DNA from: Lentisphaerota bacterium | GTDB lineage: Bacteria; Verrucomicrobiota; Kiritimatiellia; UBA8416; JAIOPI01 | Length of the DNA stretch: 64,000 bases | Reading direction: 5' to 3' | NCBI GenBank assembly: GCA_021413965.1 | Contig: JAIOPI010000033.1 | Location: 124,001-188,000, forward strand | Shown: in pieces, positions 9,738 to 19,238 of the stretch | Layout of the letters: each line of letters opens with the position of its first letter | Numbering within the stretch: the stretch's first letter is position 1 | Translations under genes and position numbers: made by a program | The notes under the pieces: generated by a model | Database searches by the model: none | What the model saw: only the letters and a program-made list of their open reading frames with translations | What the model was told of the DNA's origin: nothing

Positions 9738-9774
9738 CCACCCCGCCCTACGGGCACCCCTCCGGTGGAGGGGA
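9738..9774. repeat. palindromic repeat family B, half copy
   Basis: Matches the left arm of the copies at 44441 and 22257: CCACCCCGCCC, a CGGGC-type turn, then CACCCCTCC and GGAGGGGAT. It lies in the 173-base gap between the two giant secreted-protein genes. No right arm follows, so this is a fragment. Confidence 0.6.
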
Positions 9775-9859
9775 TGTCGCGTCGTTGCTCATGCCTGGGC
9801 CTCTCCCTGCACGGCTGCCCGCAGGGCGGCGCAGGCTCCGAACGACCGCCGTCCAATCC

Positions 9860-12800
9860 TCACCGCACCAGGATCAGGTAACCGCCCTGGCGTGGCGGGT
9901 CGCCCGTGCGGGAGGCTTCCACCGTGTTGCCGTAGGCGCCCATGTTGATGCGGCCGCCGTTGTTGGCTGGCTCCAGGCTGAACGACGAACCCGGGTCGCC
10001 CGCGTCGATGCACGGGCTGTTCGTGGTGTCGTACGTCCACGCATTTGTCAACCAGCGCCCGCCGCCGGACTTGAGATGGACATCGCTGGCGGCCACATTG
10101 GCAAACGCGGGATCGAGTTCCATTAAGTTGCTGAAGACGTGCTTGGGCGTGTTGTCCCGGTAAAACGTATAGAGCCGCTCGCCCGACGCATCAGGCGACC
10201 AATCCGTGTAGCTCATGGTCACGATCACCGGAATGCTGCCGCTATCCTGTTGAATCGCCAACTCGTGACCACCGAAGTCACCGGTGGGCGGGTCGGTGAG
10301 GCTGTTGCCCCAGAGAATGCAGTTCTTGATCACATGATTCTCGATGTTGTTACCCTGGTAAATCTTGATACCGCCCCCGCGGCGGCTCGTGACGTTGCCG
10401 ACTAGCGTGCAGTTCTCGATGCGGTATGGGCAAACGTACAGATCGATGCCGCCCCCGTCGTTCTTACCATCCGGCGAACCCTCACAGCGGTTTCGCATGA
10501 ACACGCAGTTGCGGATAACACCCGCCGGTGCCACGGATACAGACTGTGCATAGAGTCCGCCCCCGCCGCCGGTCGCGCTATTGCCAACCACCCGGCAACG
10601 CTCGAGCGTGAACTGCACGCCCGTCAAGTAGAGTCCGCCGCCCGACGTCGCCCTGTTGCCCTGGATGTTGCAGTTGGCCACGGTCATGCTTCCGCCACTC
10701 ATGTAGAAGCCGCCGCCATTCACCGCATTGCCCCCACTCAGCGAAAATCCGTCCAGGCGCGCGCCGTTGGCCCCACGCACCACCGGCCCGCCGCCCTCAA
10801 GCTCCGTCACGTTGGCATGCCAGTTGCGCGCGGCAAGGGTGCTCATGTCGGCGGTGAACCCGCCGTACACGGCAATGTTCGTTCGCAGCTGGAACGGCCC
10901 CGGCGAGTAGATGCCGGCGGCCACCCAGATGGCATCGTTCGTGGTCGCCTGCGCGAGGGCGGTATGCAGACTGGAGTAGGCGTCTGCCCACGTGCGCCCG
11001 TTTTGCTGTCCGTTGGCCGTCGCGTCGACGAAGAGCACACCCGACAGGCGCGTGGACGTCTGCAGCACGACGCCCGCCGCATAGTTGGGCACTTCGTCCG
11101 CCGCGAAGATCCGGTAGTAGTAGGAGACGCTGGGCTGCGTCCCGGCATCCATCCACGCCGACGCCGCACCCGGGGCGGCATTGCTGCCCGGCCCCTGGTA
11201 GACCACGACGCCGTCCCCGAGGTTGGTCCCGGCCGCGTAGCGATTGGTCCAGACCGGCACGCCCGTCGGAGCCGCCCCTTCGCGTCGGACAATCAGCACC
11301 TCCGCAAAATCGGCGTCGGGCGGATTGGTCCAGGTCAGCGACAGCCAGGGCCCGCTGTCGAACGTCCCCACCCCGCTCACCGGCCCCGGCGCATACGGAT
11401 CGCGCAGCGTCGTGGCGCTGACGCCGGCGCCCGCGGCATAGTTGGGCACGAGGTCGTAGGCAAAGACGGCATAATGGAAGGTCTTCTCGGCCGGCACGCC
11501 CAGGTTCACCCAGGACGACACTTGCCCCGGCCCGCCGGCAGACCCGTAGCCCACGTACACCACCACGCCATCGCCAATCGCCGCCCCCACGCTGTACTCG
11601 TTCGTGCCCGCCGGGACGCCCGTCGGCGCCGCGCCCTGACGCCGCACGATCAACACGCCGGCAAAATCCGCGTTGGTCGGATTGGTCCAGGAAACCGTGA
11701 CCTGGTCCAGGCCGCCGGCCGCGCCCACGCCCGTCACCGGATCCGGCGCGACGGGCTCGCGCACGCGCTCGTAGGCCCCCAGATCCACGCCGGCCCCCTG
11801 CGGCCGCGACACGCCGGCCAGGTCGACCGCCGGCGCCACCGCCGCCAGCCCGCCATCGACACAGGGGCTGACGTTCTGCAGCCGGTAATCGTGGATCCGG
11901 TAGGCAACGCCGGCGGCGGCGTTCGTGGCGATGCCCATCACGCTGATGCTCGTGGCCGTGTTCGTGGCAATGACGTACGCCAGCAACCCCGCGCTCGTAT
12001 TCGGGTTCAGCAGAAGCCCGGCCAATTTGCCCGGCGCCCAGCCCGCCGTCGCATCGGTAAGCACGGTCAACCCGCTCGCGTTCGTGAAGACCGCGCTGGC
12101 CGTCCACGTCCCGGTGCGGTCCGCGGCGAACAGCGGCGCCACGCTCAGATTGTTGCCGGCATCGATGTTGGTAGCCCCGGCCACGGCATAGGTTCCCCCC
12201 ACCCCGCCCTGCAGGTCGCTGTAGCCGTAGCTCACCACATCACCCGCGAGTTCCACGCGCACCTGCGTGCCGGTGCCCGCGGTCTGATTGCCGTAGAAGA
12301 TGGTGTTCGACACGAGACCGATGCCGTTGCGCAGGAACAGCCCGCCGCCGCCGTACCCGACATTCGCCTCCGTCGTGCGATTGCCGGCGATCGTGCAGTT
12401 GATCAGTGTGTTGGTCCCGTCCGTCGCGTCATAGAGGGCCAGACCCCCGCCGGCATAGCGCGCCTGGTTGCCCGCCACCAGCGCGTTCTCGAAGCGCGGG
12501 CGCGACCCGGTGTCCGCCCACAACCCGCCGCCATAGCCCGGCGCCACGTTGCCCGCGATGACGACATTGCGCAGCATGGGATCCGACTCCTGGAGGTAGA
12601 GCGCGCCCGCATGCACGTTCCCACCCGCCGCCGTGTTGCCGCTGAAGCGGCAGTCCGCGATGACGCTGTCGTAGCGGTAGAGGAACAGCACGCCACCGGC
12701 GCCCGCCGTGGCTTCATTCGCGAAGAAGTCGCAGTTGCGAATCAGGTCATTCGTGGCGAAGGCCCGACGGTAATCCAGGGCGCCAAACTGCGAGGCTCGG

Positions 12801-15800
12801 TTGGCGTAGAAACGGCAGTCGGTGATTTCGGAGGACATGATGGAGCCCAGATCAGAGCGGTCATGGTAGATCGCGCCACCCCGCCCGTTGTTCGCAGCAT
12901 TGGTCGCCGTGTTACGTGCAAACGTGCACCCCCGCAGGATCGGATCGCCGCCGATGCTTTCGAGCGCGCCACCCGTGATCGTCGCCGCGTTGTCCTCCAG
13001 CACGGAGTCGATCAGCGTCAGGGGGCGGTACACGTGGTAGATCGCGCCGCCGTGGCCGTCGTTCGCCCGGAAGGTCGCGTTGCCGCGAAAGACGCAGTTG
13101 GAGAACACCACGCCCGTCGCGCCTCGGTTGACGTGCCGGATGCAGGCCGCGCCCCCCAGGTAGTTCGCCACGTTATTAATGAAGCGGCAATTGCGGATCG
13201 CGGGCGTCACGTCGCTCATCCAGATCAGCAGCCCGCCGCCGTCGCGGACCGGATCGGCATCGCTGAGCGGGCTGTACGCATAGCCCAGCGTCACGGTCAC
13301 GCCGTCCAGCACGGCGTTCGTCGCCCAGGTGGCCGTTACCACGTGGTAGGCGTTATTGACGTCAGCCACGCCGTTGTCATCGAGGTCGCCGCTGAGTGTG
13401 GTGGGGTAGGTGTCCCAGTTGCGCTGGTGGAAGGCCGTCATGCCATTCGTGAAGCCGCCGTAGACGCCGACGCCGGCCTTGAGCACGAAGCTGGCGTCGC
13501 GCGTGAAGCCCGGCTTGTAGGTGCCCGTGGCGACCCAGATATTGCTCCCGCTGCCCGCCGCGGCGAGCGCGGCGCCGACCGTCGTGTAGGCATTGGCCCA
13601 GCTGGTGCCGTTGGCGGCGCCCGCGGCCTGCCAGTCCACGTACAGGACATCGCGCACCTGCGGCGTTGCGCTGCCTGGCACGCCGGTGGCGTAGTTCGGC
13701 ACCTCATCGCGGGCAAAGACCACGTAGTAGTAGTCCAGGCCGTTCGTCACGGCCTCATCGCGCCAGCCGGTGGGCACGCCCGGCATGCCCGCCGCGTTAT
13801 ACACCACGACCCCGTCGCCGATGCTGTCGCCCACCAGGTACGTGGCGGTTGGCGACGGGATCGCCGTGGGGGCGGCGCCGATGCGCCGCAGCACGAGCAC
13901 CCCGGCCAGATCGGGCGTCGGCGGGTTCGTCCACGCGAGCTGCACCCAGGTGTCGCCACTGCTCATGAGAAAGCCGCTGACGTCCGCTGGCGGCACGACG
14001 TCCACGGCCGTCGACGCGTTGGCGAACACGCCGGCCGAGTAGTTGCGCACCTGGTCCACCGCAAACAGCGCGTAGTGGTAATCCGTGGCATCGGCGCGAT
14101 TGCCGTCGAGATAGCCGTTCGCCGCGCCGGGCGTTCCATCCGCGGCCGGGCCGACCGCGATGATCTCCCCGTCGCCCAGGAGCTGCCCCGCCGTGTACCG
14201 CACCCCGCTCTGCGGCACGCCCGTCGGATCCGCACCTTGCCGTCGCACGATCACGACGCCGCTGAAGTCGGTATCAGGCGGATTGGACCAGGCGAGGCTC
14301 ACGGTGCCGGTCCCACCCGCGGCGCTGAGTCCCGCCACCGCGGCCGGCGCCGTGGTGTCATTCACGGGGGTGGCACTGGTCCCCACGCCCGCAGAATAAT
14401 TGGCCACATCGTCGAAGGCGAAGAACTGGTAGTGGTACGTCGTCCCCGCCGTGAGCGGCGCGTCCGTCCAGGTGGTGGCCACGGCCGTATGCACCACCAC
14501 GCCGTCTCCCAGCGCCTGGCCATTCGTGTATACCTGCCCCACCACGGGCGTCCCCGTCGGCGCGGCGCCGTCCTTGCGCACCACCAGCACGCCGGTCAGA
14601 TCGTGGCTCGGCGGGTTCGACCATTCAAACTCCACGCGCAGGTGCAGCGGGTACGCCATCAGGTTGGTGACGTCCGGCGGCGGCAACACGTCCACCTGCA
14701 CTTCGTAGGCGCCCACATCCGGCGCCCCCTCGCGCGGCCGCACCGCGCCCGCCAGATCGTTCGTGGCCCCCAGCGCCGCCCCGCGATCGACCAGCGGACT
14801 CGCGGCCGCAATGTGCACATCGTCGATCCGATAGCCGTCGCCGGCATCCGCCACGGCCGTGCCCGCGCGATTCGTCCGCGCGTTGCCCCACACGTACAGG
14901 GTGTTCACCGTGTTCGACGCGATCACGAACTGCAGCCACTGCGTCGCGTCCGGGTTGACGGTCTTACCGGCATGCGCGTTCACAGCCCAGGTTTCGCCGG
15001 CGGTGAGCGCGGTCTGCCCGGCGGCCGCATCGTAGGCCCCGACGGACACCCACGTGCCCGTGGCGCCTCCCACGAATTGCGGATCCACGTTCAGGTTGTT
15101 GACGCCGCTCCATCCGCCCGCCACGTCGGTGTGGGAGACGATCAGCGTGGTGCCGGGGGCGGGGTTGTAGATTTCCGCATTCGTGGTGACGGCCGAGTTG
15201 CCCCACAGGATGCTGTTGGTGATCGTGCTCGAACTTTCGTAGTTGGCGCTGAACGCGCCGCCGCGCGCGCCCGCGCGGTTGCCGGTGAGCGTGCAGTGCC
15301 GGATCTGGCTCCCGCCGCCGCCGTAGTCCGCGCGCTTGCAGATCGCGCCGCCATCGCCGCCCGCCACGTTGCCCGCCAGGATGCCGTTCTCCAGGTCCAC
15401 CACGCCGCCGGTGTGCCAGATGGCGCCGCCGTTGCCCGCCGCCTCGTTGCCGGCAAACCGGTTGCGCTTCAGGATCGGGCTGCCCGCCAGCGAGTTGTCC
15501 TCGACCGAACTGTAGCCCCCGCCCTTGCCCGCCGTGCGGTTGCCGGACCACACGCAGTTCTCGAACGTGCCCGACGTCCTCCCGTAAACCGCACCGCCAT
15601 ACGTGGCGGATTGATTGCCCGCGAAGACCGCGTTGCGCACGGCGTACACCGGAACCGGATTGCCGACGCCGTAGATCGCCCCGCCCACACCCGTCGACGC
15701 CACGTTACCGATGAACCGCAGGCCCTCCCACTGCCCCGCCACGGCGTCGACGGTCGTCAGCGCGCCGCCGTTGATGGCCGTGTTCTGGATGAAGTCACAG

Positions 15801-16672
15801 GCGCGCAGCGTGTGCGTGCCGCCGCTGAGATAGGCCGCGCCGCCGCCGCCCGTGTCCGTGGCCGTGTTCCCGCGGAAGACGCAATTGCTCAGCACGGTCC
15901 AGGAGCCGTTGAAGAGCGCGCCCCCGGCCGCCGCGCGGTTCGATGTGAAGGAACTGTCGAACGCCATGACCTGCGCGGCCACCTGGCTATTGTAGACCGC
16001 GCCGCCATAGGTCGAGGCCGTGTTGACCGCAAACTGACAGGACTGCAGCAGCGGGTCCGCGTCGTTGTTGCCGATCGCCCCGCCGTACGTCGCGGTGTTG
16101 TTGCGAAAGACGCAGTTGCTGAGCACGATGTCGGCCGCGTCGCCGTTGTTGTAGATCGCGCCGCCGACGGTGCCCGCCACGTTGTTCACGAACACGCAGT
16201 TGCGCACCGTGGGGGCGACCGAGTTGTTGTACATCCCGCCGCCATTGATGGCAGCGCCATTGGTGACGACAACGCCATCCAGCACGGCGTTGTTCGCCCC
16301 GAGAATCACGGTGCGCGCCCCCTGCCCGTCCAAGACCGTGGCGTGCGCCGTCCAGCTGCGTTCCGCCAGGGCGCTCATGCCGTTGGTGAAGCCGCCATAC
16401 AGACCCACGCCGCTCTTCATCTGGACCGACGACGCGTCCCGGTAGATGCCGCGCGCCATCCACAGGTTGGTGCCGCTGCCCGTGCCGGCCAGCGCGGCGG
16501 CCAGATTGGTGTACGCATTGGCCCAGGAACTGCCGTCAGGCGTGCCCGCCACCACGGCGTTGGCGTCCACATAGCGCACGCCTTGCGCCAAACTCGTCCC
16601 CGCCAGTGCACTCGCCAGCAGGATTCCCGTTGCCCACATGCCCCGCGGCACCCATCGCATTGCTGTCACCAT
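9860..16672 (-). CDS. giant secreted PMP-repeat protein with fibronectin-like modules
   Basis: 2270 aa from ATG 16672, chosen because a GGGGGG ribosome site lies just upstream and a signal peptide (MWATGILLASALAGTSLAQG) follows. Three right-handed beta-helix cassettes of Chlam_PMP-type repeats (GGAIYNN..., NCVFxxN) lie near residues 30-640, 1000-1630 and 1880-2260. Each opens with a VDAxAxG..WANAYTxLxxAL signature and a YGGFTNGM element. Five fibronectin-III-like modules (about 660-760, 775-870, 895-995, 1640-1735, 1760-1860) share the phrase VVRRQGA.PTGVP. The C-terminus ends GGYLILVR without a beta-barrel domain. PMP repeats are known from chlamydial adhesins; a surface adhesin or coat role is inferred. 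The opposite strand also stays open for 1974 codons, which is a composition effect. Confidence 0.88.
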   Translation of the reverse strand: MVTAMRWVPRGMWATGILLASALAGTSLAQGVRYVDANAVVAGTPDGSSWANAYTNLAAALAGTGSGTNLWMARGIYRDASSVQMKSGVGLYGGFTNGMSALAERSWTAHATVLDGQGARTVILGANNAVLDGVVVTNGAAINGGGMYNNSVAPTVRNCVFVNNVAGTVGGAIYNNGDAADIVLSNCVFRNNTATYGGAIGNNDADPLLQSCQFAVNTASTYGGAVYNSQVAAQVMAFDSSFTSNRAAAGGALFNGSWTVLSNCVFRGNTATDTGGGGAAYLSGGTHTLRACDFIQNTAINGGALTTVDAVAGQWEGLRFIGNVASTGVGGAIYGVGNPVPVYAVRNAVFAGNQSATYGGAVYGRTSGTFENCVWSGNRTAGKGGGYSSVEDNSLAGSPILKRNRFAGNEAAGNGGAIWHTGGVVDLENGILAGNVAGGDGGAICKRADYGGGGSQIRHCTLTGNRAGARGGAFSANYESSSTITNSILWGNSAVTTNAEIYNPAPGTTLIVSHTDVAGGWSGVNNLNVDPQFVGGATGTWVSVGAYDAAAGQTALTAGETWAVNAHAGKTVNPDATQWLQFVIASNTVNTLYVWGNARTNRAGTAVADAGDGYRIDDVHIAAASPLVDRGAALGATNDLAGAVRPREGAPDVGAYEVQVDVLPPPDVTNLMAYPLHLRVEFEWSNPPSHDLTGVLVVRKDGAAPTGTPVVGQVYTNGQALGDGVVVHTAVATTWTDAPLTAGTTYHYQFFAFDDVANYSAGVGTSATPVNDTTAPAAVAGLSAAGGTGTVSLAWSNPPDTDFSGVVIVRRQGADPTGVPQSGVRYTAGQLLGDGEIIAVGPAADGTPGAANGYLDGNRADATDYHYALFAVDQVRNYSAGVFANASTAVDVVPPADVSGFLMSSGDTWVQLAWTNPPTPDLAGVLVLRRIGAAPTAIPSPTATYLVGDSIGDGVVVYNAAGMPGVPTGWRDEAVTNGLDYYYVVFARDEVPNYATGVPGSATPQVRDVLYVDWQAAGAANGTSWANAYTTVGAALAAAGSGSNIWVATGTYKPGFTRDASFVLKAGVGVYGGFTNGMTAFHQRNWDTYPTTLSGDLDDNGVADVNNAYHVVTATWATNAVLDGVTVTLGYAYSPLSDADPVRDGGGLLIWMSDVTPAIRNCRFINNVANYLGGAACIRHVNRGATGVVFSNCVFRGNATFRANDGHGGAIYHVYRPLTLIDSVLEDNAATITGGALESIGGDPILRGCTFARNTATNAANNGRGGAIYHDRSDLGSIMSSEITDCRFYANRASQFGALDYRRAFATNDLIRNCDFFANEATAGAGGVLFLYRYDSVIADCRFSGNTAAGGNVHAGALYLQESDPMLRNVVIAGNVAPGYGGGLWADTGSRPRFENALVAGNQARYAGGGLALYDATDGTNTLINCTIAGNRTTEANVGYGGGGLFLRNGIGLVSNTIFYGNQTAGTGTQVRVELAGDVVSYGYSDLQGGVGGTYAVAGATNIDAGNNLSVAPLFAADRTGTWTASAVFTNASGLTVLTDATAGWAPGKLAGLLLNPNTSAGLLAYVIATNTATSISVMGIATNAAAGVAYRIHDYRLQNVSPCVDGGLAAVAPAVDLAGVSRPQGAGVDLGAYERVREPVAPDPVTGVGAAGGLDQVTVSWTNPTNADFAGVLIVRRQGAAPTGVPAGTNEYSVGAAIGDGVVVYVGYGSAGGPGQVSSWVNLGVPAEKTFHYAVFAYDLVPNYAAGAGVSATTLRDPYAPGPVSGVGTFDSGPWLSLTWTNPPDADFAEVLIVRREGAAPTGVPVWTNRYAAGTNLGDGVVVYQGPGSNAAPGAASAWMDAGTQPSVSYYYRIFAADEVPNYAAGVVLQTSTRLSGVLFVDATANGQQNGRTWADAYSSLHTALAQATTNDAIWVAAGIYSPGPFQLRTNIAVYGGFTADMSTLAARNWHANVTELEGGGPVVRGANGARLDGFSLSGGNAVNGGGFYMSGGSMTVANCNIQGNRATSGGGLYLTGVQFTLERCRVVGNSATGGGGGLYAQSVSVAPAGVIRNCVFMRNRCEGSPDGKNDGGGIDLYVCPYRIENCTLVGNVTSRRGGGIKIYQGNNIENHVIKNCILWGNSLTDPPTGDFGGHELAIQQDSGSIPVIVTMSYTDWSPDASGERLYTFYRDNTPKHVFSNLMELDPAFANVAASDVHLKSGGGRWLTNAWTYDTTNSPCIDAGDPGSSFSLEPANNGGRINMGAYGNTVEASRTGDPPRQGGYLILVR

Positions 16673-16917
16673 AAAGCCCCCCGGAGCGCGACGTGTATAT
16701 TCATGCAAAATTCGCTCCACCGCGACATGATGGAAGCGTAGAGAAAAGCGAGGCTCTCCACAATTCGGCACGTCCGTTTTCTTTTGTATAAACCGTCACG
16801 GGGTGGTGTATATATCGGCGGCGGGAGAACGGAAGGCGCTGGTGGGCCTGCAAACAGGGGCCTCCATGCGCGGACAGGACCGGGCCCCGCCTCAGCGCGG
16901 GACGGGAGGGCGCTTTC
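16673..16917. promoter_or_regulatory. divergent control region between PMP gene and AraC gene
   Basis: 245 bases, clearly more AT-rich than the flanking genes. It holds TTGTATA (16784-16790) and TATATAT (16809-16815), which could serve the AraC gene although the 19-base spacing is long. On the minus strand ATACACCA starts at 16811, 139 bases before the PMP start codon; the same box lies upstream of both other PMP genes. No promoter was assigned firmly. Confidence 0.35.
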
Positions 16918-17814
16918 ATGGAACGGGAAACGGCCAAGTTCGACGGCAAGACGATCCACTATGACTACCACCTATCCACGGCCCTGCCCATCGTGGGCAT
17001 CGCCAAGACCTATGAGCGCGTTCAGGATCAGGTATGGTTTGATCTGCATGCAGACGTGGAGTTCGGCATCGTACTGAGCGGCCGCATGCGGCGCTGGTGG
17101 GGTGACACGCAGCGCGAGATTGGCCCCGGCGATGTGTGGTTCTGCGGCGTCTTCGAGCGGCACGGCTACCGGGTCGTCGAACCGCCCTGCCAGGTGGTCG
17201 CCCTGATCATCACGCCGGACCTCGTGGCCGATTTGTTCTTCCCCGAGGCGGCCGGCATCAACTGGCTCGGCCTCTTCACCGCCCCGGAGGCGCAACGCCC
17301 GCGAACGACCCAGGCCCTGCGCCCCGCGGTGCTGGATGTTGGCAAGCGCCTGTGGCGGTGCTGCGCGGAGCCCAGCACCTATGAGCCGAGTCTGCAGCGG
17401 CGGTTGATGCTGATCGAAGCGCTGCATCTGCTCGCGGACAAGACCGGCGACCCGCGCCCCGTGGTGGTGCGCGCCGCGGACACCTATGCGCGCATCGCAC
17501 CGGCCATCGACCTGGCCCTGCACGCGCGCCACCTGATCACCAACGAACAGGGGGCGGCGGCCTGCAATCTGAGCCGGGATCAGTTCATCCGCAAATTCAA
17601 GCGCATGCTGGGCCTGTCCTTCACGGACTTCTCCCTGCGCCACCGGATGCAGGGCGCGCATCACGACCTGTCGTACACGGACCGCCCGGTGAAGGCCGTC
17701 GCCAAGGACTGGGGGTTTACGGACCACAGCCATCTGCACCGGGTGTTTCTGCGCGAGTACGGCTACGGCCCGCGCGCCATCCGTATGCAGCAACGCCCCA
17801 AGGACAAGCCCTGA
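16918..17814 (+). CDS. AraC-family transcriptional regulator
   Basis: 298 aa, with a GGGAGGG ribosome site 7 bases before the ATG. The N-terminal half (about 1-150) is a cupin-type sensor domain with EFGIVLSGRMRRWWGD and the PGDVWFCG turn. The C-terminal part (about 195-290) is the double helix-turn-helix of AraC proteins: CNLSRDQFIRKFKRMLGLSFTDF followed by VAKDWGFTDHSHLHRVFLREYG. It is divergent from the giant PMP gene. A clear paralogue lies at 41767-42750, next to another PMP gene, sharing the ...YWG / VWFC / GYRxVxxPC layout. Control of the neighbouring surface-protein gene is inferred. Confidence 0.88.
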   Translation: MERETAKFDGKTIHYDYHLSTALPIVGIAKTYERVQDQVWFDLHADVEFGIVLSGRMRRWWGDTQREIGPGDVWFCGVFERHGYRVVEPPCQVVALIITPDLVADLFFPEAAGINWLGLFTAPEAQRPRTTQALRPAVLDVGKRLWRCCAEPSTYEPSLQRRLMLIEALHLLADKTGDPRPVVVRAADTYARIAPAIDLALHARHLITNEQGAAACNLSRDQFIRKFKRMLGLSFTDFSLRHRMQGAHHDLSYTDRPVKAVAKDWGFTDHSHLHRVFLREYGYGPRAIRMQQRPKDKP

Positions 17815-17841
17815 GCCGACCGCCCCAGGGACGCCTGTCCA

Positions 17842-18579
17842 TCAGCCGACACGATGCGGTCCGGGACCCGCGGCTCCCCGCACCTGGACGTCCCAGAAGG
17901 TGCGCGCAAAAAACCGCAGCACGCCCAGGATGTTGCGCAGCTTGAAGGCCTTCGTGCGGCGCCCTTCAAATCGGAAATCGTCCCGCACGCCAACCTCGCG
18001 ATACGTGCAGCCGGACTTCAGCAACTTGATGAGCAACTCGGCCTGAAAGGCGTAGGAGTTCGTGTGCACGGTGACCTGCCGAAGTCGTGCGGCTTCTCCC
18101 ATCACAAGATGATTATAGTAGTGAAGCTGAAGGCCAAACAAGCCGTTCACCAGCCGGGTGAACAGGCGCGAGAAGGTCAGTCGAAACGCGCTGCGTTCGG
18201 CGATGTTCTCGGGGTACGGAATGATCAGGTCCGCCTGGCCGCGCAGCGCGAAGATGCGATCCAGCGCCTCGGGGGTGGTGGCGCCTTTGCCGTCGATCCA
18301 GATCACGTAGCGCATGCGCGCGCGCTGATGCCCCGCCCGGATCACGCCCCCCAGGCCTGCGGGGCGCGGGTGATGAATCGCCACGATCGACGCATCCTGC
18401 GCCGCGAGCCGGTCCGCCACGGCATCCGTGCCATCGGTGCTCCCGTCGTCGAAGATCAGAATCTCGTAGGCCTCAAAGGCGCGCCGGGCCGCGGCCACCA
18501 TGATGCCGACCGCCCGCTCGAGCCGATCCGCTTCGTTCAAGGCAGGGACGATGATCGAGATGGATGAGGCAGCGTCCAT
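17842..18579 (-). CDS. family 2 glycosyltransferase
   Basis: 245 aa from ATG 18579. GT-A fold enzyme that transfers a sugar from a nucleotide-sugar, probably to a lipid or polysaccharide on the cytoplasmic face. Motifs: SIIVPALNEADRL at the start, IFDDGSTDGTDAVADRL (nucleotide-binding aspartates), GLGGVIRAGHQRAR and YVIWIDGKG in place of a classic DxD. There are no transmembrane segments at the C-terminus, unlike DPM1/GtrB types. It is a duplicate of the gene at 30360-31079; even the 28 bases before the start are conserved between the two. A TTG start 14 codons upstream is possible. Confidence 0.88.
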   Translation of the reverse strand: MDAASSISIIVPALNEADRLERAVGIMVAAARRAFEAYEILIFDDGSTDGTDAVADRLAAQDASIVAIHHPRPAGLGGVIRAGHQRARMRYVIWIDGKGATTPEALDRIFALRGQADLIIPYPENIAERSAFRLTFSRLFTRLVNGLFGLQLHYYNHLVMGEAARLRQVTVHTNSYAFQAELLIKLLKSGCTYREVGVRDDFRFEGRRTKAFKLRNILGVLRFFARTFWDVQVRGAAGPGPHRVG

Positions 18580-18633
18580 AAGTCTGGCACGGCAGTGTAG
18601 CGCAATCCGTACCCCCTGCAAACGTCGGAGCGA

Positions 18634-19128
18634 TCAGGCCCCTTCTTCCAGCCGGCGTTTGTACGCCGCCGCCTGAGGGTCTGTTTCGCAGGGCGCCCAG
18701 GAGGCGAAGTCGCTGTCGTCCGGCCCCAGGTAGGGACCGGTTGTCGTCTCCAGGAACACGACGATCTCATCGAGCGGCAGGTTCGTGTGGTAGAGGTTCT
18801 TCTCCAGCCGCACGATGCGAATGCGGGTGGCGGGATCGCCGAGGATGATCCGCCTCGTGATCTGACCGGCGTCGTCAAAGACCACGATGAGCAGACGGCC
18901 ACGCAGGATCGTCTTGGTCTCGCTCTTGAGGGGATGCCGGTGGGGGGGCGCATAGAACCGGCGACCGAACACATTGAGCATCTCGTGCACGCCGTCGTCG
19001 GGGCTGCGATGCAGGCAGAGCGCCGCCTTGTCCAGGTCCTGGCGGACCAACCGGTCGACCATGCGGTCGATGATGACCTCATCGACGACGCCGATCGCGT
19101 CCCGGTTATGCTGCATGTCTTTGCGCAC
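18634..19128 (-). CDS. WbuC-family cupin metalloprotein
   Basis: 164 aa from GTG 19128, chosen because GGAGG lies 5 bases upstream; ATG codons at 19158 and 19116 are alternatives. The cupin core reads CLHRSPDDGVHEMLNVFGRR, then PPHRHPLKSETKTILRGRL, giving the HRHP and glutamate metal ligands. WbuC proteins occur in O-antigen and surface polysaccharide clusters, but their reaction is not established. The gene lies just upstream of the GT2 gene on the same strand (54-base gap), which fits a glycan role. Confidence 0.8.
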   Translation of the reverse strand: MRKDMQHNRDAIGVVDEVIIDRMVDRLVRQDLDKAALCLHRSPDDGVHEMLNVFGRRFYAPPHRHPLKSETKTILRGRLLIVVFDDAGQITRRIILGDPATRIRIVRLEKNLYHTNLPLDEIVVFLETTTGPYLGPDDSDFASWAPCETDPQAAAYKRRLEEGA

Positions 19129-19238
19129 CGTCGCCTCCCCCCGCGAAAAACTGACCAAGCATGGTGCGACGTTGCGTGCCCGTCAACTCATAAGCCCGCC
19201 CGCACGTTGCGCCTCGACACGGCTCCGGACGCGCGCCT

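Noticed and set aside
10817-16741. 1974-codon open frame opposite the giant PMP gene
   Set aside because: Rich in R, H, A, G and P with no signal peptide or domain; it mirrors the PMP gene's GC3 bias and its glycine/asparagine-rich repeats. The minus-strand protein has clear repeats and a signal peptide.
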